This document shows, in pieces, positions 31,722 to 33,470 of a stretch of 33,470 nt of DNA (position 1 is the first letter of the stretch; each line of letters opens with the position of its first letter). Source of the stretch: an uncultured Porphyromonadaceae bacterium (GTDB lineage: Bacteria > Bacteroidota > Bacteroidia > Bacteroidales > Muribaculaceae). The notes beneath the pieces were generated by a model, which did no database searches, was not told where the DNA came from, and worked only from the letters and a program-made list of their open reading frames with translations. The stretch is from assembly GCA_947175265.1 (NCBI GenBank), contig CAMWMD010000035.1, positions 1 to 33,470 of the forward strand, in the 5' to 3' direction. A program made the translations under genes and the position numbers.

Positions 31722-33179
31722 ATGACTGCCACTCAGCCGGAAAATACCCTCCCGATTATCAGATTTCTCCAATCGGAGGCCGACACGAAATCTCCTCGGA
31801 CTGCAGCCGCATACCGCCAGGCCATCAAAGCATACGGCAATTGGCTGAACTCCACGGCTGATCCCTCCCGGATCCAGGATTTCATTATCCACCTTGCCCT
31901 GCAAGGCTATTCCTACAAGACATCAAGACATTACCTCGACATACTCTCCTCTCTCATCAACAAGTACAACAGGAGTGAGGAAAACGGCGCGACCTACGGT
32001 TTCATCAGCGACAGTACAGACTCGGCCTTCGCCGAAATATCCCCCACTCTCTGGGATGACGCTTTCTCCGACGACGCCTTCCTCCGCCTGTTGGCAATGA
32101 CAAAATCAGCCTCCCACCAGAAAGGCTCCATCCGCATCGCCACCGACATCATCCTCCTCTCTCTCCTCAACGGAGGCCTCCCAGTCGAGAAAATCGTTAC
32201 TCTGAAAATCACCGATACACCCTCCCTCCACCCATCCTCCAAAGATATAATAAACCGCAACGCCGACCCCAGGAGAAAATTCATATTTCCCCTTGACCAG
32301 TCATTCCGCACCCCGCGCCAACTGCGCGAACACGTTGACGGAATGATACGCTCCCTACTGCGTCTGCGCAACCTCCCCATCTACGGCTCCCCCGACCAGA
32401 CCATACGCTCATATTGGGCATACACGGCCTTGCGGGCAGGCATCTCACCCGAAGAGATCGTAAATACGCTCGGATCCGCCCCTGCGGGATTCCCGGCCCT
32501 CTCGGTAATAGATAGGGAGCAACAGACCGAAGCAACCGGAAACAATGCTGCGGACGACACCATAACAGACCGCATCGCCGAGATTCTGCTCACCAATCCC
32601 CTCCACTGGTATGCCATGCGCCTCCGTCCCTACATAAGTTACACCGACCTTACCCTCCGTCTCTCACAACTTCAGAAAGACAACGAACTCAACACCCCTC
32701 CCCTCTTCTACCCCCACGATGAGATTGCACGCCGCACGGGGAAGAAAATCGAATTCGAGAAAAAACCGGTGATACGCGACATCGTGTTCTTCAACGCCCA
32801 TGCCACCGACATCCTGCCTATGTTCACACGCATAGGCGACCTCGCATGGTGCTACAAGACCGATGGAGCCAACGGCAAGACCTACGCGGCGATTCCGTCG
32901 CGGGCTTTCGAACGTTTCCAGCAGACGATAGGCCATTTCACACCCGACTATCAGGTGGCGCCCATCGGTTCACTTCCACCCCTGCCGGGTGAGAAAGTGG
33001 AAATCGTAGCCGGTCCCTTCGCCGGCCGCGAAGCCCGCTTCATCGACGTTCTCCCCGCCGACCAGGCGAACGCCCCCGATACGGAAATAAATTGCTCCAC
33101 CCTCTACCGCTGCTCCCTGATAGGCGACAACGGCATAGAATGGCGCATCACCCTACCCTCACTCCTGACAGCCCGCTGA
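31722..33179 (+). CDS. fusion: tyrosine-recombinase-like domain + UpxY/NusG-like antiterminator
   Basis: Single ORF of 485 residues. Residues about 8-95 form a SAM-like core-binding domain of tyrosine recombinases (SPRTAAAYRQAIKAYGNWL, YSYKTSRHYLDILSSL). Residues about 120-285 resemble the catalytic domain (IILLSLLNGGLPVEKIVTL, IRSYWAYTALRAGISPEEIV), but catalytic residues look lost: Pro where Arg I should be, no HxxR box beyond the Arg in IRSY, and no clear nucleophilic Tyr. Residues about 294-485 are NusG-like: HWYAMRLRPY (W296) opens an NGN domain with IVFFNAHATD, and a KOW motif GEKVEIVAGPFAGREARFI follows near 423-441. This second half is typical of UpxY antiterminators heading Bacteroides polysaccharide operons. 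A candidate invertible promoter lies upstream. Likely role: antitermination of the downstream operon, with recombinase-derived DNA binding. Confidence 0.75.
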   Translation: MTATQPENTLPIIRFLQSEADTKSPRTAAAYRQAIKAYGNWLNSTADPSRIQDFIIHLALQGYSYKTSRHYLDILSSLINKYNRSEENGATYGFISDSTDSAFAEISPTLWDDAFSDDAFLRLLAMTKSASHQKGSIRIATDIILLSLLNGGLPVEKIVTLKITDTPSLHPSSKDIINRNADPRRKFIFPLDQSFRTPRQLREHVDGMIRSLLRLRNLPIYGSPDQTIRSYWAYTALRAGISPEEIVNTLGSAPAGFPALSVIDREQQTEATGNNAADDTITDRIAEILLTNPLHWYAMRLRPYISYTDLTLRLSQLQKDNELNTPPLFYPHDEIARRTGKKIEFEKKPVIRDIVFFNAHATDILPMFTRIGDLAWCYKTDGANGKTYAAIPSRAFERFQQTIGHFTPDYQVAPIGSLPPLPGEKVEIVAGPFAGREARFIDVLPADQANAPDTEINCSTLYRCSLIGDNGIEWRITLPSLLTAR

Positions 33180-33184
33180 AAGTC

Positions 33185-33470
33185 ATGACGCTCACATTAG
33201 CGAACATCGGCCAATACGAAGTGGATTACCGCATGACCTACGGCACACCGCCCCCGGCTGCGGAAATCAACCGCACCGTACTCGGCGCGTTCCGCAGATT
33301 CCGCGAGCGCGGAAAGGACTCCGGCGTTGACCCCTACCTCCTCATGACGCACATCGGCGACGCCCTCCACCGCCGTCGCGACCCCGCCTACTTCGGCGAA
33401 CCCCTCCGCTGGTACGCCCGCACCCTCCAGCACTGGGTACACCTCTCCCGCACCGGCGCCCTCTCCACCC
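33185..33470 (+). CDS. partial gene following the fusion gene (cut by window edge)
   Basis: An open frame starts at ATG 33185, five bases after the fusion gene stop, and continues to the window end (95 codons, beginning MTLTLANIGQYEVDYRMTYG). It contains several Arg-rich helices (FRRFRERGK, DALHRRRDP) and an aromatic HWVHL segment. The tight spacing implies translational coupling with the fusion gene. In Bacteroides polysaccharide operons the gene after upxY is upxZ, which inhibits other UpxY proteins; the position agrees, but I do not recognise a UpxZ sequence signature. Product unknown; the sequence is incomplete at the 3' end. Confidence 0.65.
   Translation, partial: MTLTLANIGQYEVDYRMTYGTPPPAAEINRTVLGAFRRFRERGKDSGVDPYLLMTHIGDALHRRRDPAYFGEPLRWYARTLQHWVHLSRTGALST

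Overview
The window looks like a chromosomal segment of a gut-type Bacteroidales, most likely Muribaculaceae-like. The reasons are the gene content (UpxY-type NusG paralogue, secreted C69 dipeptidase, secreted PepC-like and Dcp-like peptidases, OmpA with a coiled coil) and the recurrence of the Bacteroidota -7 promoter box TAnnTTTG upstream of most genes. Several boxes have TTTG 19-20 bp further upstream, and Shine-Dalgarno sites are largely absent. The family-level placement is inference; no rRNA, tRNA, CRISPR array or insertion sequence was recognised.

Layout. (1) 1-657: a simple 9-bp repeat array runs into the 3' end of a four-helix-bundle (S23/Avd-like) gene. (2) 932-10771: a long same-strand Ter stress operon: three TerD-family proteins, two short TerY-like VWA proteins, an AIM24 protein, a VWA protein with a TerY-C zinc domain, a PP2C phosphatase, a Ser/Thr kinase with zinc ribbon, and a TerB-like protein. 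The last VWA, phosphatase and kinase form the predicted TerY-P phosphorylation triad. Three kinds of simple repeats are lodged in gaps of this operon. (3) 10870-13530: a P2B-like Ca2+ ATPase with its own promoter. (4) 13784-19842: housekeeping or secreted genes (Dcp-like M3 peptidase, transketolase, PepC-like C1 peptidase), each with its own promoter and hairpin terminator. (5) 20511-24989: glutamate synthase large subunit on the minus strand, with a terminator-bounded candidate small transcript beyond its 3' end. (6) 25323-31199: OmpA protein, a tiny HExxH membrane protein, an AspT-fold transporter, a C69 dipeptidase paired with a CMP-sugar synthetase, and an HU protein. (7) 31351-33470: the most unusual region. 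Two 29-bp palindromes with matching asymmetric centres, in inverted orientation, flank about 170 bp holding a rightward promoter. The promoter reads into one ORF that fuses a tyrosine-recombinase-like N-terminal half to a UpxY/NusG-like C-terminal half, followed 5 bp later by a gene cut by the window edge.

How the parts may work together. The Ter operon looks like a calcium-related, phosphorylation-controlled stress or conflict response, and the neighbouring Ca2+ pump may be functionally related. The right end looks like the regulatory head of a phase-variable operon, such as a surface polysaccharide locus, in which promoter inversion would switch on an antiterminator that carries its own recombinase-derived DNA-binding region. 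The inversion and the antitermination role are inferences from sequence architecture.
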